Below are positions 12,346-25,084 of a stretch of DNA of 64,000 nt, in pieces (position 1 is the stretch's first letter; the number at the start of each line of letters is the position of its first letter). The stretch is from contig LSRX01000262.1 in assembly GCA_001939145.1 (NCBI GenBank), forward strand, positions 452,274 through 516,273. The letters are read 5' to 3'. The notes beneath the pieces were generated by a model. It was not told the DNA's origin. It made no database searches and saw nothing but the letters and a program-made list of their open reading frames with translations. The position numbers were made by a program, and so were the translations under genes. Source of the DNA: Symbiodinium microadriaticum. Lineage: Eukaryota; Sar; Dinophyceae; Suessiales; Symbiodiniaceae.

Positions 12346-12985
12346 AGTAGCAGTGAAGACAAGTAAGCTCCTGGGCGGTACTTTGACTTCGAGCTGGGAG
12401 CATAGCGTGGTTGTGGAGCCCAGTCCGTAGGGCCCTGGGCTTCGTGATATCTGTTCGCGATTGCAGCTGTCAGCTGGCGAGAAGGAAGGGGACAGGGACT
12501 GTGTTAGCTGCAACTCCTTTTTGGGGTTTCGGCCGCATTCGCTGAGCTTCAGCATCTGGGAGGTGAACACCAACATCATCGAGGATCGTGCTGGGGGCTT
12601 AATCCAAGATGGCTCTTTTGCGGAGTCTGAGTTTCCTCCATGGCGTAAACCAACTGCACGCCATGCGAAGTGGAGAGGCAGTCATTCGTCGGACACGGCT
12701 GGCCAGGGTATTTTCAGGGCTTCGGGCACAGAAGCATTTCAGATTTGATTCCAGAAATTGTTCGTTTCCGAGTGGTAGCACATGTTTTTTTCCGAGAGGC
12801 TGCGGCTTACTCCACAGCATTTCATTTTCCAACTTCGATGTCAATCGCAGCTGTCCAAGCATAATCTAAGCCAGCGGCTCGAAGTGCAAGTTAAGCTGCC
12901 GGCAAGGAAGCCCGCTTGAACACATCCGGGAATGGTTCCAAATCCTGATCAGTACTCCACTTCGCGACGCAAGCGTGGACGTGCA
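12346..12985. other. no supported gene
   Basis: Unique-looking sequence of mixed composition. Short frames on both strands overlap one another and no domain is visible. Confidence 0.45.
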
Positions 12986-13192
12986 TTCCTCTTGTCCTCT
13001 TGTTTCCTGGCTCTTCCTGAGGCCAAAGACGATCTGCAAGAAGAGAATCTGCAGCTCCGCAGGCGACGGCCTTGCTGCTATTGCTGGGAGAGGAGCAGCC
13101 CAATGCCAGGACTCAGGCTGAGATGAAGTCACGCCTGCAGAAGCTGCAGGCCCTATCTTCTACTGAGACATGGGACGAGCAACAGAAAGACT
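12986..13192 (+). CDS. 3' exons of a coiled-coil protein
   Basis: Two heptad-like pieces are visible: EAKDDLQEENLQLRRR (about 13018-13065) and QAEMKSRLQKLQALSS (about 13115-13163), the second continuing to ETWDEQQKD and a TGA at 13190-13192. They are in different frames, so an intron must separate them. The composition (Glu/Gln/Lys/Leu) is coiled-coil. No family is named; upstream exons are not found. Confidence 0.4.
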
Positions 13193-14260
13193 GAAGTTGC
13201 ATACTAGTGTCATTGTTATAAGACAGATTTCCAAACAAGTGGTTTAAATAATGATAGCTGGTAGCAGTAAAGGTGGCCTTTGTACATGGTGGCTTTCGTT
13301 GGCTTCCGTTTGCCCAGACGCAAATCCGCGGTGCCCGGGAAGATCCCTGGGAAGCAAAGGCCCTGGAGCAGAAGGCGCCCCGGGCGAAAGCAAAGGGCTC
13401 CGAAAGCCAAGCCGAAGTATATAACAATGATGGTAATAATAGTAATGATAATATAATAATAGTAGAAGAAGAAGAAGGCCCTCCATATGGCCTCCGCTTT
13501 CAGGCCGCTGACTTGGAGCAGCTTCAACGAGCTCTCTCCGCCCCCGGGGGCAAAGTCCGTAAGGCCGATCCGAGGGAAGAGCTGGAGATTTCCCGCTTTG
13601 ATTGAAAAAATTCAGTGGAGGCCTCGACATCTCCTGGAGCCCGCCGCGGCCTCCGCAGCAGGCAGCAGTCCCGTAGAAGGCTCCCCCTGTGAAGCTGAAA
13701 GGATGCCTTGTCGCAGGCAGCAATCTCAGCGGACAGGGGGTGGCCGACTCCGTGGCCGCATGACAGTCATGCCCTGGGAGCAGGCAGCCGCAAGCGAGAA
13801 GCTTTTGCCTCCGTTCCCTCCTTCAGAAGCTGCTGTCTTCCGGAGGCCTTCCAGAAGGAGGAGAGAGCTCGGAGCCGAGATGCTTCAGCTCACAGTACAG
13901 TGAAAAAAGAGAGAGAGACAGAGAGAGAGAGAGAGAGTTTAGGGTTTAGCATCCCTGGAGTCTCTCTAAGAGTGGCTTCTGTCTTGCTCAGGGTCGCGTG
14001 GCTGATGCTCCGGCTCGATCGCTGTCTCCCCCTTCTCGGTGCATGCCACTGCCTGTCCAAGTCTCAGGGGTATGGGATGGAGACACCTCAGTCAACCTTT
14101 CTGCCTGTGAGCTCAGTTCTTTGTGCCAACATGTGTGGGCGTCGCAGATTCAACCGCTAATGCCTGCCTGAGGCAGTACATGTACCTGCGTCACCGGTGG
14201 CACAATCCCCGTGTGCGAGGCTATTGGCATTCCTTTGATCTGCAAACCGGTGGTGAAGCT
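13193..14260. other. no supported gene; (GA)n tract
   Basis: Contains TAATAATAG-type AT repeats at about 13420-13465, a (GA)n tract at about 13908-13937 and a TTTAGGGTTTAG telomere-like stretch just after it. Open frames across it have no recognisable domain. Confidence 0.45.
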
Positions 14261-14264
14261 GCTG

Positions 14265-14283
14265 CTACTGCCGCTACTGCTGC

Positions 14284-14343
<60 letters not shown>

Positions 14344-14672
14344 GACTGCTGGTGCTTTCGCTAGTGCTGCTGGTTCTACTGCTACTGCTGCTGCTACTGC
14401 TACTGCTGCTGCTACTGCTACTGCTACTGCTGCTACTGCTACTCCTAACCCTCCCACAACAGAAGCTCCTACAAAACCTGCTGCTGCTGTTGCTGAAGCT
14501 TCTTTGCTGCTGAAGCTTCTACTCCTGCTCCTGCTCCTGCTCCCATTCACTCTCCAACTCCGACTCCTGCTGCTACTCCTATTCTGCTGCTGCTACTGCT
14601 GCTGCTGTTACTTCCTTCTGCTACTACGACGACGACGACGACGACGACTACTACTACTACTACTACTCCTAC
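14265..14672. repeat. CTG / CTACTG / ACG / ACT triplet tract
   Basis: Nearly pure CTG (about 14275-14345) passes into mixed CTG and CTACTG hexamers (14375-14450), CTC-CTG, then ACG and ACT triplets up to 14672. Poly-Leu and poly-Ala frames through it are artefacts. It abuts the left side of the LINE. Confidence 0.9.
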
Positions 14673-15013
14673 TGCTAAGCACCTGGGCTCACAGTGTCAA
14701 CCTTCGCGTGTATTTTCCGATGTCGAGTCATGCCATGAATTTCCTTGCACCCGTTGCCGTCTCTATCCTTTCCCTGGGGCTCACTCTCTCAGTGATACCT
14801 CAGCCCATCCTGGCCTGGGGCCCGACACCAGGGTCCGACCCTCAGCAACCGGATTGTCGGCAGCCTTCTCCCTTCCGTTGTGCCGTGCATCCTTGTATGG
14901 TCGTGCAGATAGGCATCAGGACAGCTGAGACTCCTGTACACTGACCCTCGCTGTCCGCTGACCCTAGGCTTGCAGGATCCCCAGGTAGCGAGGCCCTGCT
15001 CTGTGTATGCGAC

Positions 15014-18000
15014 ATGCCACCGAAGACTACCAGACGGCGAGGAGCCAAGGCAGCGGCGGCAAAGGCCAGACCTGAGAGCAGCTCGAGTGAGGACCTCTTC
15101 CCTTCGCTCTCCTCTAGGGAGTCGGCCCCGGAGAGAGGGCCGCCAACGGGACCGCCCGCGGGGCCACCGCCCCCGCGTCCGGTCGGCCGGCCGGCTGATC
15201 GAAGCAGAACCCCGGTGGAGAGAGCCAAAGCTGGGACAGCAACGACTACAACCACGGCGACGGAGGCAGCACATCCCATGCCGCCTCTCCCTGCACTGCC
15301 ACCGACGACGGCCACGTCCTCGCCTCCTCCGATGGCCTCCACAGCGATGCCCCTGGCAGCTCCTGCAATGCTTCCGGGCTATGCCACTTCGGCTGAACAC
15401 CTCCGTGCTCTGGCTGCATCAACAGGGTCAGGACCGCCACCGCTGACTCCGGCTATGCCCGCCATGCCTGCTGCACCGGTACTACCGGCTCCGGCCACAG
15501 CCTCTACGACGGTGCCCTCTCCGACACCGGGAGCCAGGTCCTCGCCACCGGCGGTCAAGGCTAGATCTCAGGTTGCCCAGGGAACAGTCCCAGGCTGGCG
15601 CATCACTATTTGCCTCGAGCCCATCCAGCCTCCTCCCTGACACTGAGGCCCTGGACAGACGCTCGACAGTATGGCCTCACTGCAGGCCGTCTTCCTTGTT
15701 GGCCCTAGCACCCTGGTCAGAGGGTGAGACTGACAGCAATGAGCGGTTGTGCGGCTATCAAAAAGTTCAGGTCCCCCTGTTGTTGCTGTCTGCAATGCCT
15801 GCTGACGCCTATCAATTAACCCGGTCTGCGCCACCAACACGAACGCGCCCAGGTCTGATATGCAGTGGCTGGAAATGGCCAGCAGACTTCAGCCCTGCGC
15901 TCAATCCGGCTCCACCATTCGTGCGAACCCTTTCCACTATCCCATGTTCCGGCTCCTGCGCAGGTCTGAGGCGTCCTCGCCTGCCGCAGCCGGAGACCTA
16001 CACCAGCCTCCACCTGTGCACACTGACAGCACTGAACTGCCGCCTGCGCTGTTACAGGCTGAACCCATTCCGCCTCCACACCGACCAGGCGCGGACTCAT
16101 TCACGCCCAATCTCTGATGCTGATCCCCGACTGCTGTTAAGCCTTGCACCTCAGCATCTTAGGGCCGGCCTGTTCCTGTTCCGGGTGAGTGTCCCTGGCT
16201 GCCCTGCACCTTCACGGCCGCAGCCCTCTCAAACCTGCGTTGCCAAGCAGACCCTGCATGCCTGGCACTCAGCCGTGCACGCCCACATGCCGAAGTCCCC
16301 CAGTCAGAGGGAGCGAGAGCGGAGCCGCCCGGGCAGACTGAACAGGGCATTTACCGACCGGAGCCCTGAGGACCTCCCTGATGGCAACACACCGAAGGCT
16401 CTCATTACTCAGGAGGCGACGACACCCATGAGCCAGCAGGAGCGCAGATGGAGACGGACTCCTCCGCCCTTCACGGTCTACTCTGAGGTCTACTACTGCC
16501 ATGGGACCCTGCCTCAGCCGTCACCTGTCCTTGATCGCATCCTACAAGACCTGCTGGAGCAACAGGAGACAGGCCCCGCGAACACCAGGCGCCCTCGGCT
16601 CACCCTGAAGAGCAGGGACACCAGTCGCCGTCTTGCTAAGGCGGAGATCATTGAAAAACATCTCGAGGCCCAGGGTGACAGACCACCACGGCCACGATCG
16701 CTGCCTCCACGGCCTAGCCTTCCGTTGAGGGCGGTGGACAGACCGCGACCGACACGTGCAGGGTCCCCAGATGGATGTTCCAGGGCGGCCAGATCAAGGT
16801 CTAGACCTCGTGCCGATGGTCCGCCACTTGGTTCCCAAAGCCGACGTCACAGCCTGATGATCGAGAGAGAACCAAGAGGCCGACCCCTAAGCGCTATCCA
16901 CTGCCTCCCCCTGACAGGCGTTCTGCCCCCTGCAAGGACCGAGCTCCAAGCCAGCAACTAGGGCCGCAGGAGAGCGAGTACACATACACGTACTACAGCT
17001 CGGACGAGGAAGGAACTGCTGGACAGGTGCTGCCCAAGGACGGCCCGGCGGGATCTCTGATCTCCAGACTACTCCCCACCTCTACCGCTGTGGCCACTTC
17101 CCTCGGGATAAAACTCTCTCCTCCCCAGGCAGGAAGGTGCATGCAGGGCCTGATGGCGGCTGCAAACTGCCGAGCTGTAGCCACGCCCATACTTAGGCAG
17201 CACAGAGCACCCCGTGGACGCCATGGCTGGCCATGGCAAGTCATCCTGAAGAGTCCGCTTCTTGTCCGATGCCTCCTCTACTGCAATCCCTCTAGCTCAG
17301 AAGCATCTTCCTGGGCTGCAGTGGACGTTCAAGCAAGTTACGCCCCTGCCTGTTCTGACTCTGCCAGCAAAACAGAGGAGCGTGCACATGGAATACTACC
17401 CCACCGCAGCAGACAACTCTCCCTGATAGCTGCGCCCAGTCTTGATGCGGGGACGGTGGTACCGCCAGCGGTGCAGCAGCAGCATCAACCACCACGATGG
17501 CCGCGACCTTGGTCTTTTCCTCACTTGTGCCATGGCACTGCTCAACTGAAGCTGCCTGAGCACTGGTGGCCTCGCCAACCCCAGCACAGTGCATCTGCCT
17601 GTACAGCCTATCGGTTCGAAAGGCCCCCAGCCCTGGACCTTGATCCTCCTGCAGACATCAAGCGCTGCTCTGCCAGCCCGGTGTGGGCCTCCGAGATCTG
17701 CGCTGAGCCCATGGACATGGACCTGGACGAGGAAGCCAACACTGAGCACCGCCGACACCGTCCGGTAAATCCCAGGTTCCTCACTGGAGTGTCTGGCGCT
17801 CGCCGACGTGAGCCTATCTATGCCGAGGATGTCCGCTCACGAGGGCCTCCGCTGACTCGCTTCCATCCTGGCCTGGCGGTGCCCTTGCCCGATGAGCTGT
17901 TCGAAGGCCTGACACCTGGCTCGACTCCTCGTGGCTTGCGTCGAGCCCGAGCAAGCACAGCCGCGGCCACCCATGACCGGACCACATCGGTGGTTGAGAT

Positions 18001-18786
18001 AGAGGATGACAGTCCACGGGAAGGAGATGATGCTGATGATGACCCACCCGGGGTCGGAGATGCTGCCCCCAAGGGCCCCATGGAAGAGCCACGCTCAGCG
18101 AGACCTACCGAGGTGGAGGACCGGGAGGAGAACAAGCCGGAGGCAGTTCGTGTCTCCCGTAGCGGCAGATGGCTCACACTACAGCAGGCCAATCCACGGC
18201 AGCCCATCGACTTTGACATCGAACACTCGCCAGACGTCAATACGGCGAACAGGGCCACAGCCGAGACGGCTAGCCAATGCCACCTGCCACCGCAGTCCGT
18301 GCCTCTCCTCTCCGGAAGTGCCGGCCCGACATCCTGCGCCCTGCGAGGCTCCGCCTCCGCTGCAACACTCCGGGGGACCCCGGCCTTGGCCAAAAAGGGC
18401 GGGCGACCAACGCACAGGCGAAGACGCTGGAAGGTGCACACACTGGGCAAAGCTCTCTTGCCCTGCTGGCGACAAACTTGGAGAACGGGATTCCAGCGTG
18501 CCTACCGCGCGGTCCACAGTGCTCGCGGGGGCTTTATCGGCGATGTTCCGTCACTACTGTGGCTGGCGCGGAGCTTCCACTACTACCACGACCGCTCATC
18601 CTGGCCTGGCATTCACACGGCTCTCCAACGTCTCACTGGAACACCAGGCCTGGAAGACCTCCGGGCTGCCCTCATGCCCCTAGAGTCCCGTCGCCGGATT
18701 GGCAGAAAAGGGCCACATTGTTCTGAACGCTGTGACTGTGGCCGTCCCCGTTGCCCATCGCCGACCAGACTGCAACTGGTGTGAGC
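15014..18786 (+). pseudogene. LINE ORF1, proline-rich, frameshifted
   Basis: Starts MPPKTTRRRGAKAAAAKA at 15014 (basic, alanine-rich), then long Pro/Ala/Thr/Ser stretches to a stop at 15640. Coding-like sequence resumes in another frame at about 16285-16930 (basic, Arg/Pro-rich, with VLDRILQDLLEQQE) and in a third from about 16960 (ESEYTYTYYSSDEEG) through an acidic Asp/Glu-rich part (17700-18170) to 18786. A Cys-pair module (CFVC...CALC) lies in another frame near 19025-19130 and may be the ORF1 C-terminus or the linker to ORF2. No RRM or classical gag domain is visible. An RNA-binding, chaperone-like role is assumed from position only. About 15640-16280 is not convincingly coding. Confidence 0.55.
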
Positions 18787-19799
18787 CTCAGCTTAAGTGG
18801 TCACCTGTCCACATACCGGTGCTAACCCGTGCGGCCTGGTGCCCCCTCCGCTGCAGCCTGCTGTGCCAGGCTGGCCTACCTCCTGAGGACCCACACTCAC
18901 AGCACAAGGCCAGAGCAGAAGCCAGACGCCTGGCGGGGAGGCTCTCCCCCCCTGCAGAAGCTGGACCCTTATCGGTTCCAGTCTGCGTGCACCGCTGGGC
19001 ACAGGGATGGCCTCAAGTGCAGGATGCTACCTGCTTCGTCTGCCGTTGTCAGAAACACCACAGGCCAGGCACACAGGACGCCGCCCCAGCTGGACGAGTC
19101 TTCCTGCCCTCACCGGCCTGTGCCTTATGTCGCTTGCACTACCAGCAGTTCTCTGGTATTACTGCCATGCAGCGCTCCACCCGGACACAATCCAAGACGA
19201 AATGGGCCGGGGACTTGGACAGCTTGGACTGAACCAGGCTCAGACCGTGACCAAGCCATACTTGGCACCGTGCAGCAAGGCTGCCCCCAGACCCCCCCCT
19301 GGGAGAAGCTAGACATAGGCCGCAGGACCAAATCCCGGCCGTGGGCCCGTAGGTTGCCCTCTAGGCTGACCAAACGCCGACGAGCACTGCGTAGAACGAA
19401 AAGCCAGGCAGCGAGCTGGATAGGTCACTGCAGCGTGCCCTGCACCTGGTATCCTGAGATAGCCCTCCGACTACTCAAGGTGCTTATGTCTGCAGCCAGT
19501 CTTCTGCTCAGCATAGTCGTTGTCTGTCTTCTTCCACAGCCAGGCCTGAAAACAAGCCTCCAATCACTGGACTTCTCCAGCCCCTCATTATCCCTTGATT
19601 TCTCGACTCGTCCGCACGCGAATCGCCCATCAGCATTGACACAAAGGAGCCACCCCGGTCCCAAGTCCGGGGGTCACCCCCAAAAGCCCATGCACCTTCC
19701 TGTGTGCAGGACAATACTCCGCCTTGCGTTGCTTCACACTCAGCTTTGGGGGCTGGCAGGTGTGAGGGTTGGGGAGAAAGTCGCGAACTCCCCTGAAGT

Positions 19800-22700
19800 C
19801 ACTACACTTGCACTTCAAAGGCCGCACAGCGCGGCGAAGCCTCGCGCGCCCGTTTTGCCAGACTACGCTGTCCCGCCATGTCTGACTACTGCCAACCGAG
19901 TGCAGAAACGCTCTTATGTCAGGTTTCTCCGACGCCTTGCTGAATCCGGTAAGGCTGTCTATCGAGGCCGGACCTGCGCCCGTCCCCTGGGCCCAGTGCC
20001 CGCCACTGAGTCACCTGCTCCACCGCAGGATCCTAGCTCCACTTTCGGTGTCGCCCCGACGAGCCACCGTTGGCGCATCGTCAGCTGGAACGCTGGTGGC
20101 CTCAGTCAACCCAAACTCGATGAACTGTTCCTGTGGCTCCAAATGGAAGCGCTACAGGGGCGCCCGGTGCACGTCATGACCGTCCAGGAGACCCATTGGT
20201 CTTTCACCAGTGAATGGCAATCCCAAGGCCACTGGCTTATCCATAGCTCCCTGGAGAAGCCTGCTCGCAGCGCGGGCATCCTACAAATCCTGCGTCAGGA
20301 CTTTGTGGGCACTCACCAGGTGAGAACTGCACACGTGGTCCCAGGCCGACTGGTCCACACACGTCTGGCCACTGAGCCACCGATTTCGCTCATAGCTGTC
20401 TACCAGCACTGTTGGTCCACCAACTCGACCCAAACCCCTACTCAGGACAAGCTACTGGAGATCAGAGAACAGCTGTGGACTCAGCTCCACCGCCTGGTCG
20501 GCAATGTTGCTCAGCGTCACCAACTTCACCAACTGGTGGTAGCTGGCGACTTCAACACGCCCTGCTTAGCACTAGAGGACCGGCCTCATCTGGTACGCGC
20601 GGCTGTCAGGCTGGACCGGGGTGCCCCGACACAGAAGGATCATGGGCGTCTGCAGAGTCTCCTTCGGGACCACTCTCTGGTAGCAGTGAGCAGCTTCGGC
20701 AGGACCACTGCTGCTGCCACGTATCTCTCCAGGTCTGGCCCTAAGACCATCAAGACTCGCATTGATTTCATCCTCTCCGACAGAATCACCAAAACTGCCC
20801 GACCACTTCAGCAGGTTCCGTTCGTTCCCACCACTGGCAATCGCCACCTCCCGCTAACTGCCACCATGCCTTGGCCACACCGCAGACTTCTCCCAAGAAA
20901 CGCCCCGGGACCAAAGAAGTGGACCCTCACCGCGATTAACACAGCGCTGAAACAATACCCGGAGCTCTCACAGAAATACAGCCATGTTGTCGAGTGCCGC
21001 CTCCAACTCCATCCCTGTCCGTCAGGGGAGGTCCCTTGTGACCACCTGAATGCGCACCTCACAAAGGCCTGGACGGATGTTGTGGACACACACCGGCTTC
21101 AGCTTGACCACCCACGGCCGGAGGTCGCGGAACCCTCCCTCCCAGAGACGAGTATTAAACAACTCTGGCACCTCAAGTACCTCCTCAAACAACAACCGAC
21201 CACCACATTTGCTCAGAGATCTCAGGCGCTCCAGCTCCGCCAATCTGTCCGCCATCTTCAGAACGAGCTCAGGAAGCGAAGCCGACAGCGCAAGCAGGAG
21301 CGTGTGGATGCCATCCTGCAACAGGCCGAAAGTACTGCTTCGCCTTCCTCCTTGTACAGGGCGGTCCGCCTCTTAGCCCCCAGGCAGAGGCACTGTCGCA
21401 TTCAACTCCGGGATGCTGAAGGACAACTCATGTCCCCCACTGGCGAGTTACAGGCCATTGCGGCTCACTTTCGATCCATCTACGGGCAGCGCGCCACAGA
21501 CCTGCAGGCCCCGACCCCGCAAGCTGCGCTTTCCTTTGACCCGCTCGAAGTGCAACGGGCCCTTGCTAGACTGCCTGCCAGTAAGGCACTCCCGCCGGAA
21601 TATGCTCCGGCCCCTCTGTGGAGGCTCGCGGCGGAACCGGCCGGCCTCTGTTCCGCAGTATGCCCTGCCTTCGAAATGGCATCAGGTCCATGTCTGTCTC
21701 ATACCCAAGGTAGCCATGGCTCGCACCCCAAGGCAACTTCGTCCAATCTGTCTCCTCCCCCCTGGGAGTAAGGTCCTCGCGATGTTGCTGGCAGACAGAA
21801 TTCGCGACCGTGCAGAAACCTACATTCGTCGAGCCCCCCAGTTCGCATACATCACGAACCGTAGCACGGAGGATGCCATTGCAGTCATCTTGCGGAGGCC
21901 CGAAAGGCAGCCTCAGGAGCTCTCCCCAATGCCCACCGCAAGGCGGGGGAAACTCCACAGGCCATTGCAGGAGGCCTCTCGCTCAGCCTAGATATTGATA
22001 AGGCCTTCGATTCACTGCCCCGCGACCAGCTGGTGCTGGCCATGCAGGAGGCGGCGCTCACATCTGAGGAAATCGCTCTGGCGGTGCACATCCATGAAGC
22101 GGCGAGGCTGCACTTCCAGATCTCAGACCAGGCAGCAGACCTGCCCTTACAGCAGGGAATCAGGCAAGGGTGCGGCTTATCGCCGCTGCTTTGGTCACTG
22201 GCGACATCCAGACTCTATCAGGTCTATCTCCGTACGACGCATGAACGCCGCGAGCCAGCAGGGGAGCCCACACTTTATGCTGATGACGTGTGGACCTCGT
22301 GGATGATTAGCTCCCAAGAGCAATTCCAAGCCAGCTTGCGGGCTGCAGGAACCTTAATCCAGATTCTCGAGGAGGCGGGCTTGCGAGTGTCCCCCACCAA
22401 AACGGTCATGCTCTACGCTCTTCAGGGAACCGCCGCGCGCAGCACCCTGAAGGCCAAGCTCACCAAACTTGACACTGGGGAAGCGGCCCTGCGGGTTAGA
22501 GTGGGTACTAAAACCTTTCCAATTAAGGTTGTCCGGACTCCGGACCCACACCTACCTTGGGGCGAAGGTCTGCTATGCTGGCCATGAGCTCGCCAATCTC
22601 CAGTATCGCCTTGACCTAGGATGGCAAACATATTGGCGCCTTAGCAAGGTCCTGCGCAACAGAGCTCTCACTCTTGCCAGCAAACTCAGAATCTGGCGCA

Positions 22701-23880
22701 CTTGTGTACTACCGGTCCTGACACACTCCCTTGCTGTCACTGGGATCCCTGTACAGGCTAGACTCCTTGTTGCCCAGTTCGTCCACAAGCAACTTCGTCT
22801 CATCCTCAAGCTCCCTGCCCACATCACCAAAATCTCCTCCCAAGAGCTATGTCAGCGCAGTCAAACGCCGGACCCACTACAGGCGCTGGAGCAAATGACG
22901 CAACGATATCTGCAGAAGACGCCCTGCTTCCCCACGCCTGCATTGGAGGCCTGGCATGATCAACTAGTGGAATACTGGGCTGAACCTTCACCGCACCCCC
23001 GTCTGGGAGCAGGAACTCCTGACCAACCTGAGCACCCCCAGACCCGTGCACACCTTGTACCCGCTAGCAGTGCGTCCAGCTACAGACCACTTCACTGCCC
23101 TGTTTGTGGTGTGTCCTTCCCATCCCTACAGGCTATCCGACTCCACGTCTCCAAGTCCCATCGGTTGCAGGTACGACAAGCAGGACCCGCCGGAACTACC
23201 GCCTCGAGGTCTGCCGCCAAGTCTGAGCCTACCCTGCAGCAGGCTACCCCCCCGGCCAGTACACAGGTTTTAGCGCAAAAGCACCTCTTCCTCGTCCCCT
23301 CCCCGGAACAGCGTGTGCCGTTCCCGGCGGATGAACATGGGCGCTTCGTATGGCTCCACGGACGGGAGGGCCTCAGCCAATGCAGGCATTGCCTGAGAAA
23401 ATGCAACACCTGGCATGATCTTAGGGTCCACATTACGACGAAGGCATGTACAGTCCTGGCCCCGGATGGTTATACAGAACTCCCCGCTAAGTTCAACCTG
23501 AATCCGAGGCCGCTCTTCCACCAGCCTGAGCTTCGGTTGCTACTAGCCGACAATTGGGAGCGTGTCGCCTCCTGGATAAAATCACACCACCCACAAGCCC
23601 AGCACTACTGTCCGTTCTGTCATCAGTGGTTGCTGCAACCACGTGGACTTCGTGCCCACATAAAGGCGAAGCATGCTCCTCTGTATGTGCATTGTGCCGA
23701 AGCGGTGCACCGAATGCAGGATCACCGCAGACTCTTGGCCCTAGGCAAAACGTGCCGCTACTGCCTCCTCCAGTTGAGTGGTGCCCCGATTAAACATGCA
23801 ACTGAGTGCAGCGTGCTTTTTCTTGTCCACTTGCTCCAAGCAGCCCATGCTGCTGCCTCGCTCTCTCAGGTAACCGACTC
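19800..23880 (+). pseudogene. LINE ORF2: APE endonuclease, reverse transcriptase, zinc fingers
   Basis: A basic lead-in (NRVQKRSYVRFLRRLAE, about 19890-19945) precedes an endonuclease/exonuclease/phosphatase fold: SWNAGGL (from about 20083), QETHW, GDFN, KTRIDFILSD and RHLPLT supply the expected Asn, Glu, Asp/Asn, Asp and His. The reverse transcriptase follows: LPASKALPPEYAPAPLW; after a shift near 21655, RPICLLPPGSKVL and ITNRSTEDAI; after a shift back near 21895, LDIDKAFDSLP, QQGIRQGCGLSPLLW and YADD at 22276-22287; a further shift near 22545 leads to LGAKVCYAGHE and the thumb. The C-terminus has four Cys/His modules: CPVCGVSF...H...H (23096), CRHCLRKC, CPFCHQW...H...H and CRYCLLQ...H...C (to about 23810). 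Catalytic residues are intact although the frame is not. There is no RNase H domain. Confidence 0.85.
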
Positions 23881-23903
23881 ACAGTCGATTCCCCTGACGG
23901 CTG

Positions 23904-25073
23904 ATGGCGATCCACCAACCCGAGCCCATCAACCCGGAGGACCTCCACGAAGCCACCAAGGAGCTGGATGCCATCAACGCGCAGTTGAAACTAGTCGAAC
24001 AGAAGAAAATGGCGGTAGCCACTCCTCTGGGCCGGGCGACGATGCCCATGAGCCCATTACCGGCACCGGAGGGGGAGCTGGGGCAGGGAGCCATGCCCAT
24101 GCAGGGAGTCACCAACTCGGACAACAACCAGGAGGAGCGCCCAGCCAAGTGGCAGCGCGAGAACTTCAAGGGCAGCAGCAGCCAAGGCAAGGGCAAAGGC
24201 CACTCTGGCCGCGGATCCCAGATGGTGCAGGCGCCGGAGCAGTTGCCAAACCGACAACCTGCCCCCGCACGCCGGTACGGCAGACCTCAGCCTCCCCAGC
24301 AACCACCCCGATCCTGGGGACGCCAGGGATACGCGCCTTCTTCCGAGTCCGAGATTCAGTTCCTCCAGTCCATGTGCCACACCATGGCGCGCCTCCTCAT
24401 GAGGCACGAAGATGCCCTCTCGGTGCTCCAGCAGTCCACCACATGGGTCCTCTTCCTCACGACACAACAGCCGCGCACGATCATCCCGGAGCTCCACAGC
24501 ACGGCCCAAGCTTGGTACGACCTCAAGCAGAACAATGCCGAGTCCATCACACTCCCCATGCGCACCATCCTCTGGCAGAAGCTCATGTCGATGCTAGCAC
24601 AGAGGGCCCAAAAGGTGCTGGACGACCAAAAAGCCCAAGCCCAGGCCGAGGAACTCGACCTCTACGACCCCAACCATGGCTTCAAGTACCAGAAGTGGGA
24701 CAACAAGGAGGGTGCCATGAAGCCGATCCCGGGCAAGGACCCACTCCCGGCCAGGAGGATCGTGGAGATAGCAAAGGAGCTGTCGGTGCTGAGCACCCAG
24801 CCTCAGCTCCTCAACCGCTTCCATGCCACTCGACAGCTGCAGGAGCAGATGGAAGGGGCCACGGTCACCTGGCTCCTGGAAGTGGGCTGGAGGGGCGAGG
24901 CCACAGCACGGTTCTGGGAACTCCTCCAACTGCTCTCCCACAACTCAGCTCTACAGATGCTGGGATGCACGCTCCGGCCGGATCGCCTACAACGCTCAGC
25001 GTTGGCCCAGCAGCTTCAGTCCCTCCTCAACTCCCTGAACATCCCGCTCCCGCGACAGCAGCCGGGCTCCTAG
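23904..25073 (+). CDS. LINE-associated ORF of 389 residues, function unknown
   Basis: An uninterrupted frame opens at ATG 23904, with an in-frame stop nine bases upstream, and ends TAG at 25071-25073. The N-terminus has a short helical segment (LHEATKELDAINAQLKLVEQ), followed by a Gly/Lys/Ser/Gln-rich basic linker, then a Leu/Gln/Arg-rich, likely all-helical part (residues about 150-380) with no family I recognise. It overlaps the long frame coming from the ORF2 zinc fingers, but that frame becomes Gly/Ala/His/Pro-rich here and is a shadow. It sits between the ORF2 fingers and the USP piece, so it may be a separate ORF3, or the middle of one polyprotein reached by a +1 shift near 23880. It is intact in an otherwise broken element, which is odd. 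Confidence 0.6.
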   Translation: MAIHQPEPINPEDLHEATKELDAINAQLKLVEQKKMAVATPLGRATMPMSPLPAPEGELGQGAMPMQGVTNSDNNQEERPAKWQRENFKGSSSQGKGKGHSGRGSQMVQAPEQLPNRQPAPARRYGRPQPPQQPPRSWGRQGYAPSSESEIQFLQSMCHTMARLLMRHEDALSVLQQSTTWVLFLTTQQPRTIIPELHSTAQAWYDLKQNNAESITLPMRTILWQKLMSMLAQRAQKVLDDQKAQAQAEELDLYDPNHGFKYQKWDNKEGAMKPIPGKDPLPARRIVEIAKELSVLSTQPQLLNRFHATRQLQEQMEGATVTWLLEVGWRGEATARFWELLQLLSHNSALQMLGCTLRPDRLQRSALAQQLQSLLNSLNIPLPRQQPGS

Positions 25074-25084
25074 CACTCTTGCCA

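Noticed and set aside
14123-14944. Poly-Ala / poly-Leu frames
   Set aside because: Direct translation of the CTG and ACT repeats in several frames.
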